The notes: generated by a model from the letters alone, not told the origin. A stretch of DNA of 64,000 bases from Corynebacterium kutscheri (GCF_000980835.1 NZ_CP011312.1:744001-808000); one strand, 5' to 3'. Counted from the stretch's first letter, positions 1-9,205 are shown. Translations and numbers: made by a program.

Positions 1-2
1 AA

Positions 3-2198
3 GAACAGCGCGATTGGACACCCAAAAAAATAGCGCTATGGGTCGCTATTTCTCTATTGGGTGCAGTGAGCTGGTGGATGATTGCTATTGTGCGCGGTGA
101 AACTGTCAACGGCATTTGGTTTGTATTTGCTGCCGTATGTTCGTACCTTATTGGCTATCGTTTCTATTCGCGATTTATTGAAGCAAAACTGGCTGAGCCA
201 GACGATCGCCGTGCCACCCCGGCGGAATACGATGCTGATGGTAAAGACTATGCGGCAACTGATCGTCGGGTGCTTTATGGGCACCACTTTGCAGCCATTG
301 CTGGTGCAGGTCCTTTAGTTGGTCCAGTGCTTGCTGCACAGATGGGATTCTTGCCTGGCACAATTTGGATTATTGTCGGTGTTATTTTTGCCGGTGCAGT
401 ACAAGATTACTTGGTACTTTTCTTCTCTATGCGCCGAGGTGGCAGGTCATTAGGACAGATGGCCAAAGAAGAACTTGGCACTATTGGTGGCTACGCTGCG
501 ATTCTGGCAACCCTAGCAATCATGATTATCATTACTGCGATTCTCGCGCTTGTGGTGGTTAATGCGCTAGGCGAATCACCTTGGGGTGTTTTCTCTGTCG
601 GTATGACTATTCCTATTGCCTTGTTCATGGGCGTATATTTGCGCTATCTACGCCCTGGAAAAGTGGGCGAAGTATCAATTATCGGTTTTATCCTTTTGAT
701 GTTGGCGATTATCTCTGGTGGTTGGGTTGCCGAAACATCGTGGGGTATCGAACACCTTACCCTTGACCGGGTAACCCTTGCCTGGGCAGTGATTATTTAT
801 GGTTTTGTGGCAGCTATTTTGCCAGTGTGGTTGCTGCTAGCACCACGTGATTACCTTTCTACCTTCATGAAGGTAGGCACTATTGTTCTATTGGCAGTTG
901 GCATTGTTGTTGTTCGCCCAGAAATCTCGGTTCCTGCCTTTTCGGAATTTGCTTCGCGATCTGACGGTCCGGTTTGGTCTGGCTCGCTTTTCCCATTCCT
1001 CTTTGTCACCATTGCTTGCGGCGCCCTTTCTGGTTTCCATGCGCTGATCGCTTCTGGTACGACCCCAAAGATGGTGGAAAAAGAACGCCAAACTCGTTTT
1101 ATCGGTTATGGTGGCATGCTGATGGAATCCTTCGTCGCTATTATGGCACTGGTTGCAGCAATTACTGTTGATCGCGGTATCTACTTTGCGATGAACTCCG
1201 GTGCAGGCGCTACCGGGGGAACCGTAGAAGGCGCGGTTGCCTTTGTTAACTCACTCGGTTTAGCTGGAGTAAACGTTACTCCAGAATTACTTACCGAAAC
1301 CGCTACCAATGTTGGTGAGCACAGCATTGTTTCACGTACTGGTGGTGCGCCCACTTTGGCAGTAGGCATGGCCGGAATTATGCACGATATGATGCCAGCA
1401 TTTGATTTGATGAGCTTTTGGTATCACTTCGCCATTATGTTTGAGGCATTATTTATTTTGACTGCCGTTGATGCTGGTACCCGTGTGGCACGTTTTATGC
1501 TTTCTGATACCTTGGGCAATTTCTACCCACGTTTCCGTGATCATAATTGGCGTCTGGGTGCTTGGATTACTACTGCTGTGATGGTTGCTGGTTGGGGCGG
1601 AATTCTTATTCTTGGTGTGACCGATCCACTTGGCGGTATTAATACCTTCTATCCATTATTTGGCATTGCCAACCAGTTATTGGCTGCAGTTGCTTTGGCT
1701 GTGTGTTTAGCCATTGCTGCAAATAAGCGTAAGTTTAAATATTTATGGATTATCGCTGTTCCGCTGGTCTTTGACCTGGTTGTGACTGTTGTTGGCTCGT
1801 GGCAAAAGATCTTTAGCAGTAATCCAAAGGTGGGCTACTGGGCTAACCACAATGCATATAAGACAGCGCTAGAGTCCGGTGCTGAATCCTTTGGTGCCGC
1901 TCGCTCGGTAGCAGAAATTGAGGCAGTGGTACGCAATACTTTTGTTCAGGGAAGTTTGTCGATTGTTTTCGTTGTCTTGACTTTGGTTGTGGTAGCCATG
2001 GCTCTTGTTGAGGTTATTCGAGCCTGGCAAGGACACGAAAAACAATCCCATGAGAACCCGTATATTGAATCGAAGCTTTATGCTCCTTCCGGTATGACCG
2101 GAACTCGTGCAGAGCGTGCTTTAGAGGCAGAGTGGAAAGAATTTTATAAGAAACATCCTGAAGAAATTATTGGATCTGCTGGGCATAGTGGACATTAA
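3..2198 (+). CDS. cstA: Carbon starvation protein CstA, 5' end outside window
   Basis: Polytopic inner-membrane transporter of the CstA/BtsT family, which imports pyruvate and has been linked to peptide uptake under carbon starvation. The reading frame is open to the left edge (codons from base 3 read E-Q-R-D-W-T-P-K-K), so the TTG at 57 is not the true start and the gene is cut by the window. The visible part has many hydrophobic helices and family blocks such as the RVLYGHHFAAIAGAGPLVGP segment and a C-terminal PLFGIANQLLAA helix. The C-terminus is His/Gly rich. It is followed 53 bp later by ybdD, its usual partner, and the pair ends at a strong terminator. Confidence 0.95.
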   Translation, partial: EQRDWTPKKIALWVAISLLGAVSWWMIAIVRGETVNGIWFVFAAVCSYLIGYRFYSRFIEAKLAEPDDRRATPAEYDADGKDYAATDRRVLYGHHFAAIAGAGPLVGPVLAAQMGFLPGTIWIIVGVIFAGAVQDYLVLFFSMRRGGRSLGQMAKEELGTIGGYAAILATLAIMIIITAILALVVVNALGESPWGVFSVGMTIPIALFMGVYLRYLRPGKVGEVSIIGFILLMLAIISGGWVAETSWGIEHLTLDRVTLAWAVIIYGFVAAILPVWLLLAPRDYLSTFMKVGTIVLLAVGIVVVRPEISVPAFSEFASRSDGPVWSGSLFPFLFVTIACGALSGFHALIASGTTPKMVEKERQTRFIGYGGMLMESFVAIMALVAAITVDRGIYFAMNSGAGATGGTVEGAVAFVNSLGLAGVNVTPELLTETATNVGEHSIVSRTGGAPTLAVGMAGIMHDMMPAFDLMSFWYHFAIMFEALFILTAVDAGTRVARFMLSDTLGNFYPRFRDHNWRLGAWITTAVMVAGWGGILILGVTDPLGGINTFYPLFGIANQLLAAVALAVCLAIAANKRKFKYLWIIAVPLVFDLVVTVVGSWQKIFSSNPKVGYWANHNAYKTALESGAESFGAARSVAEIEAVVRNTFVQGSLSIVFVVLTLVVVAMALVEVIRAWQGHEKQSHENPYIESKLYAPSGMTGTRAERALEAEWKEFYKKHPEEIIGSAGHSGH

Positions 2199-2251
2199 TT
2201 ATTGCGGTGATAAATTCGAGAAATATTTGGAAATAAAGGTGGTGTAAAAAC

Positions 2252-2443
2252 GTGGATACCCTAAAAGGATTTTTCAATAAGGTGACCTGGTACGTTGATG
2301 GAGTACTTGGTGCTGATAAGTACCAAAAGTATCTCGCTTATCATCGTCAAAGTGGTTGTACTCAGCCGCCTATGACTGAGCGCGAATTCTGGCGCGATCA
2401 CACTGATCGAATGGAAAAGAACCCAGGAACACGTTGTTGCTAG
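2252..2443 (+). CDS. ybdD: YbdD/YjiX family small protein (DUF466)
   Basis: A 63-residue cytosolic protein starting with GTG after a purine-rich AAAGGTGGTG ribosome-binding region. The family is nearly always encoded directly downstream of cstA or btsT, and is thought to be an accessory subunit of the transporter. Recognisable features are the tryptophan/tyrosine-rich N-terminus, the YLAYHRQSGCTQPPMTEREF core and a C-terminal Cys-Cys. The context (immediately after cstA, before a terminator) supports the call. The biochemical role is not known from sequence. Confidence 0.9.
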   Translation: MDTLKGFFNKVTWYVDGVLGADKYQKYLAYHRQSGCTQPPMTEREFWRDHTDRMEKNPGTRCC

Positions 2444-2462
2444 CCTAGTTGTGCACTGCCTG

Positions 2463-2506
2463 ATAAGAGAGCTTTCTAAAAATAGTGAAAGCTCTCTTAT
2501 TGTTTT
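2463..2506 (+). terminator. Rho-independent terminator after cstA–ybdD
   Basis: A perfect 14-bp stem (2463–2476 with 2487–2500) around a 10-nt loop is followed by TGTTTT. It ends the cstA–ybdD transcript and separates it from rsfS. Confidence 0.9.
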
Positions 2507-2712
2507 ATGTATTGGTGAAAATAGACGTCTTTTACTCTGTGTGGAATATATTTTCGTCGAAAAGCTTTTTATGACGCATGATTAGTATGGGTCGAGTTTT
2601 TTGTTTCCCATCCTCAGTTAGTTCCTAGATAAGAAACTATGGGAGAATGGGCGACTAGAAAAGAATTAATGTCATCATTGTGATGAGCAATGCTACTGAA
2701 GGAATTAAAAAT

Positions 2713-3180
2713 ATGAGTGCAAGCACTGACACTATTCGCCTTGCGCAGATAGCAGCACAGGCCGCTAGTGAGAAAAAAGCTACGAATATTGCTGTCCTAG
2801 ATGTTTCTGATGTGATGGCAATCTCTGAGATTTTTGTTTTGGCATCGGCAGATAATGAGCGTCAGGTACGCGCTATCGTCGAGGAAATTGAAGATAAGCT
2901 TACTGAGCAAAATGAGGAACCTAAGCGACGCGAAGGCAACCGTGAAAACCGCTGGGTGTTGCTTGACTACGGCATGCTCATTGTCCATATTCAGCGCAAT
3001 ACCGAACGTGATTTCTACGGTTTAGATCGACTTTATCGTGATTGCCCGCTTATCGAAGTCGAAGGTATCGAGACTATGGTGCGTCCTAGTGAATGGGCAG
3101 AAGATATTGATGTGCGCCAGGTAGAAAGTCTAGATGATATTCCATTAGCTGATCCAGAGCCAGAGGAAGAGGAGTTTTAA
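2713..3180 (+). CDS. rsfS: Ribosomal silencing factor RsfS
   Basis: RsfS (Iojap/DUF143) binds ribosomal protein uL14 and blocks joining of the subunits when nutrients are scarce. The protein of 155 residues carries the family core: the VLDVSDVMAISEIFVLASA strand-helix, the NERQVRAIVEEIED helix, and W-x-LLDYGMLIVHIQ near the middle, followed by an acidic tail. I chose ATG 2713 because GAAGGA lies nine bases upstream; a GTG at 2680 in the same frame would add 11 residues without a good ribosome-binding site. It is one base from the phosphatase gene, as in mycobacteria. nadD, which precedes rsfS in mycobacteria, is not here. Confidence 0.93.
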   Translation: MSASTDTIRLAQIAAQAASEKKATNIAVLDVSDVMAISEIFVLASADNERQVRAIVEEIEDKLTEQNEEPKRREGNRENRWVLLDYGMLIVHIQRNTERDFYGLDRLYRDCPLIEVEGIETMVRPSEWAEDIDVRQVESLDDIPLADPEPEEEEF

Positions 3181-3181
3181 G

Positions 3182-3892
3182 GTGACCCGCCGTCTCATTC
3201 TGTTACGTCATGGGCAGACTGAGTACAATGCCACCCGGCGTATGCAAGGACATCTTGATACTCAGTTATCTGATCTTGGTCTAGAGCAAGCTAAAACAGC
3301 GGCTCGTTATCTTGCAACCCAAAATATTACTAAGATTGTTTCTTCTGACCTGCGTCGTGCCCAAGATACTGCAATGATCATTGCGGAAAAATTGGGGTTA
3401 GATATTTCTTTTGATTCACGACTTAGGGAAACACACTTAGGCGAATGGCAAGCTAAAACTCATGAGGAAGTAGATACGGCATATCCTGGGGCGCGAGCTT
3501 TTTGGCGGGAAAACCCTACTTGGGCTCCTCCAGGAGGAGAGTCACGGATAGATGTTGCTCAACGTTCTAGCCAGGTAGTTGACGAGTTTATGCGACACTA
3601 TGCCAACTGGGATGATGCAACTGTTTTATTTGTTTCCCATGGTGGAACAATTAGCGCGCTAACTGCTCGTCTACTGAATTTAGAAACACATCATTATTCT
3701 GTGTTTTCTGGATTAGGAAATACTGCCTGGGCGCAGCTGATTGCTCGCCCACGTTCTTTACAGGCACTTACTTATCCTGGCGAGAGAAAACAAACTGAAT
3801 CTTATTTAGAGTCAGATTTTCTTATCGACGATGAAGTGCGGTGGTACTTAGAAGGCTGGAATCAGACAGCCAGTATTGATCGAGAGAGCTGA
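3182..3892 (+). CDS. Histidine phosphatase, probable glucosyl-3-phosphoglycerate phosphatase
   Basis: A 236-residue member of the phosphoglycerate-mutase-like histidine phosphatase superfamily. The catalytic histidine is in LRHGQTEYN (H10), the acid residue in the RETHLGEW segment (about E83), and the second histidine in FVSHGGT (H153). In M. tuberculosis the gene at the same place, Rv2419c next to the rsfS homologue, encodes GpgP, which dephosphorylates glucosyl-3-phosphoglycerate on the methylglucose lipopolysaccharide route. The synteny argues for that role, but a broad-specificity phosphatase cannot be excluded. It starts with GTG one base after rsfS, so the two are probably translationally coupled. 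Confidence 0.88.
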   Translation: MTRRLILLRHGQTEYNATRRMQGHLDTQLSDLGLEQAKTAARYLATQNITKIVSSDLRRAQDTAMIIAEKLGLDISFDSRLRETHLGEWQAKTHEEVDTAYPGARAFWRENPTWAPPGGESRIDVAQRSSQVVDEFMRHYANWDDATVLFVSHGGTISALTARLLNLETHHYSVFSGLGNTAWAQLIARPRSLQALTYPGERKQTESYLESDFLIDDEVRWYLEGWNQTASIDRES

Positions 3893-3894
3893 TA

Positions 3895-4698
3895 ATGGCT
3901 GTACGCATCGTTACTGATTCTTCAGCAGGTTTGCCTTCTGACATTGTCCGTGACCTTGACATCACCGTTGTTGACCTGCACATCTTAGAGACTGAAGGCG
4001 AGCAATCTACTTCGGGCTTAACTGCGCTAGAACTTGCTGCTGCATATGCGCGTCAACTTGAACGTGGTGGCGATGAGGGAGTAGTTGCTTTACATCTTTC
4101 TAAGGAGCTGAGCTCTACTTGGTCAGCGGCGGTAGCTGCTTCAGCAGTATTTGACGAGAAAGTTGTGGTAATTGATACCTCAACGGTAGGAATGGCAATA
4201 GGTGCTGCAGCAATGGCTGCTGCAAGTATTGCTAAAGACGGGGCGAGTTTTGCTGATTGCGTGGCTTTAGCTAAAGCCACTTTAGAACGTTCTGAAACCT
4301 GGTTGTATTTACATCGGGTAGAAGAGATGCGTCGTTCAGGCCGGATTTCTACCACAACCGCAATGTGGTCAACCACCTTGGCTACTAAGCCAATTATGCA
4401 CTTAGTTGATGGTCGGATCGAGTTAGCGTTAAAGACGCGCACTCAATCCAGAGCATTTTTAAAACTAGTTGAGGTTATTTCTAAGCGTGCCGGAGATAAA
4501 CCAGCTTTTGTAGCTATTCAGCATAATCAAGCGTTAGAAGCGGCACGCACTTTGGAAGAGCAATTGCGAGAAAATCTTGCTGCGGGATCAAGTTTAATGA
4601 TTACTGAAATGGAAAAAACTCTCGCTATTCACTCTGGTGCTGGCGCGGTAGGAGTTTCTGCAGTATTCCAAGAATTAGATACTGAAAGTAAAGCGTAA
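3895..4698 (+). CDS. DegV family fatty-acid-binding protein
   Basis: A 267-residue DegV-family protein. The N-terminal VRIVTDSSAGLP motif and the TSGLT segment that precedes a helical region are typical of the family, as is the central RRSGRIS motif. DegV/FakB proteins bind a fatty acid; in Firmicutes FakB presents it to the kinase FakA. No FakA homologue is visible in this window. It begins two bases after the phosphatase gene and is the last gene of this three-gene operon, matching Rv2417c at the same place in mycobacteria. Confidence 0.9.
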   Translation: MAVRIVTDSSAGLPSDIVRDLDITVVDLHILETEGEQSTSGLTALELAAAYARQLERGGDEGVVALHLSKELSSTWSAAVAASAVFDEKVVVIDTSTVGMAIGAAAMAAASIAKDGASFADCVALAKATLERSETWLYLHRVEEMRRSGRISTTTAMWSTTLATKPIMHLVDGRIELALKTRTQSRAFLKLVEVISKRAGDKPAFVAIQHNQALEAARTLEEQLRENLAAGSSLMITEMEKTLAIHSGAGAVGVSAVFQELDTESKA

Positions 4699-4720
4699 AA
4701 AGACCATAATTTTTTTATTT

Positions 4721-4753
4721 TGCCGCAGGGGGATAACCCATGCGGCAGCTTGT
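4721..4753 (+). terminator. Probable terminator after degV gene
   Basis: TGCCGCA at 4721–4727 pairs with TGCGGCA at 4741–4747, with an inner GGG/CCC pairing possible in the 13-nt loop. TTGTTTTC follows. Shorter than the other terminators here but well placed. Confidence 0.6.
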
Positions 4754-4876
4754 TTTCTACCTCTAGTCGGCTCAATTGTCACATTTCACCGGTTTTGAAC
4801 TCATTTTAGTAATGAGTTATCCACATTTTTACCGTGAGTATCGATGAGCCTGGTTAAGGCAATCTAGCGTAGAAAT

Positions 4877-5551
4877 ATGAAAACTATTTCTGATCGGCTA
4901 GCTGATGTTATTCGTCCTACTGGAGATGAGGACATACTTAAAGTCGCCTATCCTACACCGCGATTAAAAATTCACCGCCACCATGTTGTTGTTATTGCCA
5001 TAGTCTGCGTAGTGATTATTGTTTTGGTAGCCAATCAGCGCAGCACCCCTGCACCGAGTTATCCGCCTACTTATGCCAAAGAAATAGCAGAGACTGTTAT
5101 TACAACCCCTATTACGACCTCAGCTTCTAGTTTTGTGGTGGTATCGGTGATTGGAGAAGTAGAAAAACCCGGGTTATACACATTTACTCCGACAGCACGC
5201 GTTGCCGATGCCTTAGCGCGTGCTGGAGTCAAAGAAAGTGCGAATGTATTAGGAATTAATCATGCTCAAATGCTTACTGATGGGCAACAAATCCTAGTGC
5301 CTAATAGCGCTGAGCCAATCGAGCAAGCTAATGATCCCAACGCATTAACAGCTGCTACGACCTTAGTGAATCTGAATACTGCTAGTGTCGCCGAGCTGAT
5401 GACACTTTCTGGAGTAGGATCCAAGACCGCTGAAGCGATTATTTCTTATCGGCAGACTCACGGTGGCTTTCGTAATATTGAACAGCTTCGTGAGGTCAAA
5501 GGCATTGGTGCAGCGAAATTCGAGGCACTTTCTCAGGAGATCACGGTGTGA
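4877..5551 (+). CDS. comEA: ComEA-like DNA-binding competence protein
   Basis: A 224-residue membrane-anchored DNA-binding protein. It has a cytoplasmic N-terminus, one transmembrane helix at about 34–52, a Thr/Pro-rich linker, an SLBB-type beta-grasp domain (about 86–145) containing GEVEKPGLYTF, and a C-terminal helix-hairpin-helix pair (about 163–224) with VNLNTASVAELMTLSGVG and VKGIGAAKFEAL. In naturally competent bacteria ComEA binds incoming duplex DNA outside the membrane and hands it to ComEC. Its stop overlaps the comEC start by four bases, so the pair is translationally coupled. Natural transformation is not established for most corynebacteria. Confidence 0.93.
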   Translation: MKTISDRLADVIRPTGDEDILKVAYPTPRLKIHRHHVVVIAIVCVVIIVLVANQRSTPAPSYPPTYAKEIAETVITTPITTSASSFVVVSVIGEVEKPGLYTFTPTARVADALARAGVKESANVLGINHAQMLTDGQQILVPNSAEPIEQANDPNALTAATTLVNLNTASVAELMTLSGVGSKTAEAIISYRQTHGGFRNIEQLREVKGIGAAKFEALSQEITV

Positions 5552-7164
5552 GTGAACTCCGATTAGTCCCAGCTGCCATGACAGTATGGCTTGCTAGTTT
5601 AATTGTGGTGTTAACTGACACTCGGATTTTTGTAGTGGCTTTTTTACTCGTAGCACCGGTACTGGCATGGTTGATTGAACGCAGCCAGCTACTACCTACT
5701 TTGTGTATGGGAATATGTAGTGCCTTTGTCAGTACGCTGCGCCGGGATCGAGCACAGCGCACAATATTACCTGATTCTTTTTATGCTGAGGTAAGCCAGC
5801 GACCAAAAGAAATTACCGGTGGCTGGCTTACAATGATGCGTATCGATGATTATCCGGCTGCACTACCGGTTATGACTCCAACTAATCCAGAGCTTAGCGT
5901 GGGGTCCACGGTGTTAGTGGAGGCTACGATAAAAGAAATAGATGCGGCCGGAATTAACCACTTCTTTGTTTTTGCTCGCAACGTTGAAATTATACGACAA
6001 GCAGGTGGTATTCATCGTTGGGTCGAGCACGTACATCAGTGTTTTAGTCAGGCAATAGAACGTGTGACTAATAGTGCAGCACAAGAACTTATTCCGGCGA
6101 TGGTCTTAGGAGATACCAGTGGGCAGAATGCGCAGGCAAAGCAATATTATCTAGATACTGGTTTAGCTCATCTATCTGCTGTTTCTGGTGGAAATGTAGC
6201 TATTGTTACCTCAGCTACAGTTGCTTTTTTAATGTTTTTAGGCTGTGGTCCAGTTATCCGTACTCTCGGAGCAGTAAGTACGTTAGGAATATTTGTTGTT
6301 GTAGTTGGCTATGAACCTAGCGTATTACGCGCACTTGTTATGGGCGTAGTGGGACTCATAGCGATGCTAAGTCATACGCGAACCCCGCCTATGCATGCGT
6401 TGAGTATTGCTGTTATAGCAGTTGTGTTGTGGGATAGCGAAATGGCAGTATCTTTTGGTTTTGCCTTATCGTCGGCAGCAAGCGCAGGAATTGTGTGTTT
6501 ATATCCGTTTATCTATAGCAAATTAGCGCACTATCAATTACCAGATATAGTTACCCGGATGGTTGCTGTTGCTATAGCTGCAGACCTAGTAACAATGCCA
6601 CTAGTAAGTGTAATGGTGGGCAAGATTTCACTTGTTTCTATTATCGCTAATGTTTTAGTCGCACCAGTAGTTGCTCCAATTACCTTGGTGGGCTTAGCCG
6701 CATGCATTGTGGCGTTATTTTCTCCTGGAATAGCAAGTATTTTCCTGTGGGTGATTGCTCCGTTAGCATCGTGGGTGAGCTTAGTAGCTAGAGTTGGCTC
6801 ACAATTGCCCTTTGCTATTATTTACGTTCCGGTTTCTATCGCATTGCTTATTGCTTGTTGGGTGCTGTATGCAATTTATGTAAAGAAAATTGGCTACCTG
6901 GTGGTCATAATAGGCGTTATCTGTTGTGGTGTACCAAGAGGATATGTTGATCCTGAACAGATAAAAACAGTGGTTGTTGATACCCAAGAGGAAGCACAAA
7001 AAGTTAAAGATGCCGATTTAATTGTGGTTCGTGATGCTCAAGGAAGAGCAAAGAATCACCCCACAATTCGTAGCGATGGTATACCTGTTATGTTTCCTTA
7101 TCGTGATGGGCAGGTGTATTTGCGTAACGACGGAACCCAAAAAGCAGCGGATGGACGCTTTTAG
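5548..7164 (+). CDS. comEC: ComEC/Rec2 family DNA-uptake channel
   Basis: A 538-residue polytopic membrane protein with the Competence domain. The diagnostic stretch is VLGDTSG followed by TGLAHLSAVSGGNVAIV (around residues 188–212), and many hydrophobic helices follow. ComEC forms the inner-membrane channel for single-stranded DNA. The protein ends after about 60 soluble residues, so the C-terminal metallo-beta-lactamase nuclease domain found in Bacillus-type ComEC is absent; actinobacterial versions are often short like this. It starts with GTG inside the comEA stop region (GTGTGAG) and is followed 13 bp later by holA. Confidence 0.92.
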   Translation: MSELRLVPAAMTVWLASLIVVLTDTRIFVVAFLLVAPVLAWLIERSQLLPTLCMGICSAFVSTLRRDRAQRTILPDSFYAEVSQRPKEITGGWLTMMRIDDYPAALPVMTPTNPELSVGSTVLVEATIKEIDAAGINHFFVFARNVEIIRQAGGIHRWVEHVHQCFSQAIERVTNSAAQELIPAMVLGDTSGQNAQAKQYYLDTGLAHLSAVSGGNVAIVTSATVAFLMFLGCGPVIRTLGAVSTLGIFVVVVGYEPSVLRALVMGVVGLIAMLSHTRTPPMHALSIAVIAVVLWDSEMAVSFGFALSSAASAGIVCLYPFIYSKLAHYQLPDIVTRMVAVAIAADLVTMPLVSVMVGKISLVSIIANVLVAPVVAPITLVGLAACIVALFSPGIASIFLWVIAPLASWVSLVARVGSQLPFAIIYVPVSIALLIACWVLYAIYVKKIGYLVVIIGVICCGVPRGYVDPEQIKTVVVDTQEEAQKVKDADLIVVRDAQGRAKNHPTIRSDGIPVMFPYRDGQVYLRNDGTQKAADGRF

Positions 7165-7177
7165 CTACTATTAAGCC

Positions 7178-8104
7178 GTGGAATCGGTGCATCTCATTTT
7201 AGGTGAAGAAGAATTTTTAGCAGAACGCGTACGTCGTGGCATTATTGCTCAACGTAGTGATCAAGTTACGCTTATTCGAGCTGGGGAGGTAACTAAACCA
7301 GATCTTATCGAGCTACTATCACCTAGCCTTTTTGCAGAAGATCGCATTATTGTTTTTAACAAAATGGAAGATGCTGGCAAAGAAGCTGCTGAGCTTATTC
7401 TTCATGCTGCTATGGATCCTGGTGAGGGAAATACCCTGATTATTCATCACACTGGTGCCGGACGAGCAAAATCCTACGCCACTAAATTACGTAAAGTGGC
7501 ACAAGTGCATGAGGTTCCAAAGGTAAAAAACTATGAGTTAAGTACCTGGGTGACAAAGGAGTTTCGTGATTTAGGTATTAGACCTACTCCAGATGTCGTG
7601 GCTGCGCTGTTAGAAGGGGTAGGCAGTGATCTTCGTGAGCTAGCCTCAGCAGCAGCACAACTGGTTTCAGATACTAATGGAAACGTTGATTTAGCAGCAG
7701 TACGCAATTACTACCAAGGTGTTGCTGAAGTTTCGGGATTTGATGTCGCTGATTTAGCAGTTTCTGGTCAAACCAGCCGTGCAGTAGCAAGTTTGCGAAG
7801 AGCATTACAACTAGGAGTGTCTCCAGTAGCCTTAGCAACAGCATTAAGCATGAAAGTTTCTGGTATTGCCCGGCTTTATTCCACAACGGGTCGAATTAAT
7901 GCGCAACAACTTGCTGGACAATTAGGTATGGCACCATTTGTAGTAGAAAAAACAGCTAAAGTAGCGCGGCGTTGGTCGGGAGAAAACATAAGCAATGCAG
8001 TCATTCTTATGGCTGATCTTGATGCGACAGTAAAAGGACAGGGGGGTGATCCAGAGTTTGCCTTAGAAGACGCAGTGCGCAGGATTGCTGAGTGGGCACG
8101 CTAA
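7178..8104 (+). CDS. holA: DNA polymerase III subunit delta
   Basis: A 308-residue clamp-loader subunit HolA. It opens the beta clamp as part of the clamp-loader complex. The N-terminal VHLILGEEEFLAERV motif, the SLFAEDRIIVFNKMED block and the C-terminal collar domain with the LGVSPVALATALSMKV region are characteristic. It starts with GTG 13 bp after comEC, a comEA–comEC–holA order shared with other actinobacteria. The downstream ankyrin gene begins ten bases after its stop. Confidence 0.92.
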   Translation: MESVHLILGEEEFLAERVRRGIIAQRSDQVTLIRAGEVTKPDLIELLSPSLFAEDRIIVFNKMEDAGKEAAELILHAAMDPGEGNTLIIHHTGAGRAKSYATKLRKVAQVHEVPKVKNYELSTWVTKEFRDLGIRPTPDVVAALLEGVGSDLRELASAAAQLVSDTNGNVDLAAVRNYYQGVAEVSGFDVADLAVSGQTSRAVASLRRALQLGVSPVALATALSMKVSGIARLYSTTGRINAQQLAGQLGMAPFVVEKTAKVARRWSGENISNAVILMADLDATVKGQGGDPEFALEDAVRRIAEWAR

Positions 8105-8114
8105 AATATTTCGC

Positions 8115-8531
8115 ATGACAAGCCCTAACGAAGCTTTTTATGAGGACGTTGATAAGGACGTTCAAGAACTAGCTACTAAACTTTTTGAATACGCCCGTAG
8201 CGGTGAGATGGCATTATTGGACTATATCGATAATGGTATCGCGGTAGATTTGATGAACCAGGATGGTAACACTTTCCTTATGCTGGCTGCATATTCTGGA
8301 CAGTTAGCGTTATTAGAAGGATTGATCCAACGAGGTGGCGATGTTAATAAGCTTAATGATCGAGGACAGTCACCATTAGCCGGGGCAATTTTTAAAAAAG
8401 AACCCGATATTGTTGAAGCACTTCTTAGTGCCGGAGCCGATCCATATGTTGGGCATCCGAGTGCAATTGATACTGCGCTGATGTTTGGTAATGAAGAGTT
8501 AGCACGTCGTATGGGTGACAATGACGCTTGA
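8115..8531 (+). CDS. Ankyrin-repeat protein
   Basis: A soluble protein of 138 residues made of about three ankyrin repeats. They are recognised by DGNTFLMLAAYSGQLALLEGLI, RGGDVNKLNDRGQSPLAGAIF and EALLSAGADPYVG-type loops (described piecewise). The N-terminus is acidic. ATG 8115 is preferred over a TTG at 8085, which would overlap holA. Ankyrin proteins bind other proteins; the partner cannot be read from sequence. It lies in the holA operon and overlaps the LysE exporter by 17 bp. Confidence 0.85.
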   Translation: MTSPNEAFYEDVDKDVQELATKLFEYARSGEMALLDYIDNGIAVDLMNQDGNTFLMLAAYSGQLALLEGLIQRGGDVNKLNDRGQSPLAGAIFKKEPDIVEALLSAGADPYVGHPSAIDTALMFGNEELARRMGDNDA

Positions 8532-9156
8532 GTTTATCGCCACTTTAATTGGCTTGAATCTATTGGGAATGATTACCCCAGGGCCAGATATTTTCTTAAT
8601 TACTCGCCTGGCTACTCGTTCGCGGGTACATGCTTTTGCGGCAATAGCTGGTATTTCAACCGGGGTAGCTTTTTGGGTTAGTTTGACAGTTTTTGGGGCA
8701 GCCGCACTGATTCAGGGCCATCCGACAGGTTTTCGTATTTTTCAAATCTTTGGTGCTATTTGGCTGCTTTGGTTAGCGTGGTCAATGCTGCGTGCTCAAC
8801 CAGCAAGCCCAGATAAAGATATTAATGAAATTTTTGGTACCCCACGGATAAGTTACCGGCAGGGATTACTTACTAATCTTAGTAATCCAAAAATAGTGCT
8901 GTATTTTGCTGCGATTATCGCACCAGTGATGCCAGCTAATCCGAGTCTAACCACGGCGCTGATTATTATCGCAATTATTGTCAGTAGTTCTATTGTTGGC
9001 TTTGGATTATTAGCTGCGCTTCTTTCAACCACAACAATGCAACGTCGTTTTTTGGCTTTTTCTATTTGGATTGATCGGGTTGCCGGGGTGTTTTTCCTTA
9101 TCGCCGGTAGCGCGTTATTAGTTACTGCTGTATTAGCTTTAGCCGGAATCGGATAA
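8515..9156 (+). CDS. LysE/RhtB family amino-acid exporter
   Basis: A 213-residue membrane protein with about six hydrophobic helices. The N-terminal block NLLGMITPGPDIFLITR is the LysE/RhtB signature, followed by the conserved LTNLSNPKIVLYFAA motif near residue 120. The family exports amino acids such as lysine, homoserine or threonine; the substrate here is unknown. The start codon GTG 8515 lies inside the ankyrin gene, so translation is probably coupled. An ATG two codons later is an alternative. The operon ends at the terminator at 9173–9205. Confidence 0.9.
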   Translation: MTMTLEFIATLIGLNLLGMITPGPDIFLITRLATRSRVHAFAAIAGISTGVAFWVSLTVFGAAALIQGHPTGFRIFQIFGAIWLLWLAWSMLRAQPASPDKDINEIFGTPRISYRQGLLTNLSNPKIVLYFAAIIAPVMPANPSLTTALIIIAIIVSSSIVGFGLLAALLSTTTMQRRFLAFSIWIDRVAGVFFLIAGSALLVTAVLALAGIG

Positions 9157-9172
9157 CTATTGGTAAATAATA

Positions 9173-9205
9173 AAAAGTCCTATCGTAAAAAACGATAGGA
9201 CTTTT
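9173..9205. terminator. Bidirectional terminator between lysE-type gene and rpsT
   Basis: A perfect 13-bp stem (9173–9185 with 9193–9205) around TAAAAAA, with A and T runs at the outer ends. It can stop the plus-strand holA operon and the minus-strand rpsT transcript. Confidence 0.92.

Noticed and set aside
2601..2644. Hairpin TCCCAT…ATGGGA before rsfS
   Set aside because: Only 6 bp with a long interrupted loop; too weak to call.
4053..4442. 129-codon ORF antisense to the DegV gene
   Set aside because: Shadow of the third-codon pattern of a well-supported gene; Ala/Ser/Thr-rich without motifs.
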